Positions 32,445 through 32,621 of a stretch of DNA of 32,621 nt are shown here, piece by piece. The position numbers and the translations under genes are program-made. Under the pieces are notes generated by a model. The model did not search any database. It saw nothing but the letters and a program-made list of their open reading frames with translations, and was not told the DNA's origin. Position 1 is the stretch's first letter; each line of letters begins with the position of its first letter. This DNA is from Roseburia sp. (GTDB taxonomy: Bacteria > Bacillota > Clostridia > Lachnospirales > Lachnospiraceae). The stretch is taken from assembly GCA_014804775.1 (NCBI GenBank), contig JAAUZB010000022.1:1-32621 (forward strand), given 5' to 3'.

Positions 32445-32621
32445 GTGCGGGAAGAAGAGCTGCTGAGAGAACAGCTGGAGTCACCCATGGTACAGCTTCG
32501 CTATGCCTATGCCATTGATGTGCTCATGGCGAGACTTCGGCTGATAAATGCGGAACTGACGGAGCAGAGGCACCGCCGGGTCATACGTACTATGTCGTCC
32601 CGGATCAAAACGACGGACAGC
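32445..32621 (+). CDS. Small alarmone (GTP pyrophosphokinase) synthetase-like, partial
   Basis: The first 59 codons are in the window and the frame is open at the edge. VQLRYAYAIDVLMARLRLIN and the following HRRVIRTMSSRIKTTDS resemble the N-terminal helices of RelQ/RelP-type (p)ppGpp synthetases, where a helical segment is followed by SRIKxPxSI. The catalytic core lies outside, so the assignment is tentative. The GTG start has GGAGCAGG eight bases upstream; ATG 32487 is the next alternative. It may be cotranscribed with the permease, 65 bp upstream. Confidence 0.6.
   Translation, partial: MREEELLREQLESPMVQLRYAYAIDVLMARLRLINAELTEQRHRRVIRTMSSRIKTTDS

Overview
The window looks like the chromosome of an anaerobic, spore-forming Clostridia, most likely a gut Lachnospiraceae. 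The evidence is indirect: low to medium GC with Gram-positive RBS and promoters, a T-box leader, a CotF-like spore coat protein, a rubrerythrin, a ferredoxin-dependent 2-oxoacid oxidoreductase, a BlaI/BlaR1-type pair and many lipoprotein signals. I see no rRNA, CRISPR array, transposase, phage structural gene or replication origin.

Left part (1-9.3 kb): tRNA-Asn and tRNA-Cys with a terminator; two GNAT acetyltransferases (the first resembling streptothricin acetyltransferases); an endonuclease/exonuclease/phosphatase-family hydrolase; and a BlaI-like repressor overlapping an M56 (BlaR1-like) membrane peptidase behind a promoter with two palindromic operators. Next come a third GNAT gene, an orphan Phd/YefM-type antitoxin, a CPBP membrane protease and a divergent PadR regulator with its DUF1700/HAAS-type membrane partner.

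Centre (9.4-21.7 kb): an ECF sigma factor overlapping a membrane-anchored beta-propeller protein, probably a sigma/anti-sigma pair. On the minus strand, a tyrosine-specific T-box leader with a consensus promoter precedes a DRE-TIM aldolase-like gene and then tyrS. A CotF-like coat protein and a secreted protein of unknown function follow. A compact operon then encodes an M20 peptidase, a C39-like cysteine peptidase and the polyamine importer PotABCD, behind a promoter with a terminator-like hairpin in its leader.

Accessory stretch (21.7-26.9 kb): the most unusual part. Three copies of a hairpin repeat (15-bp stem, 12-nt loop) lie at about 21.75, 22.70 and 23.93 kb. Between and after them are a gene tail related to an intact lipoprotein gene downstream, a RelB/DinJ antitoxin with a decayed toxin, a lipoprotein gene overlapping kptA (RNA 2'-phosphotransferase), three more predicted lipoproteins with acidic linkers, and a four-helix membrane protein. 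It looks like a region of repeated gene gain, duplication and decay.

Right part (27.0-32.6 kb): a minus-strand operon with a gamma-delta fusion and an alpha-beta fusion of a 2-oxoacid:ferredoxin oxidoreductase, followed by rubrerythrin. Divergent from it is an SLC13/ArsB-like anion permease. The window ends inside a gene resembling a small alarmone (ppGpp) synthetase.
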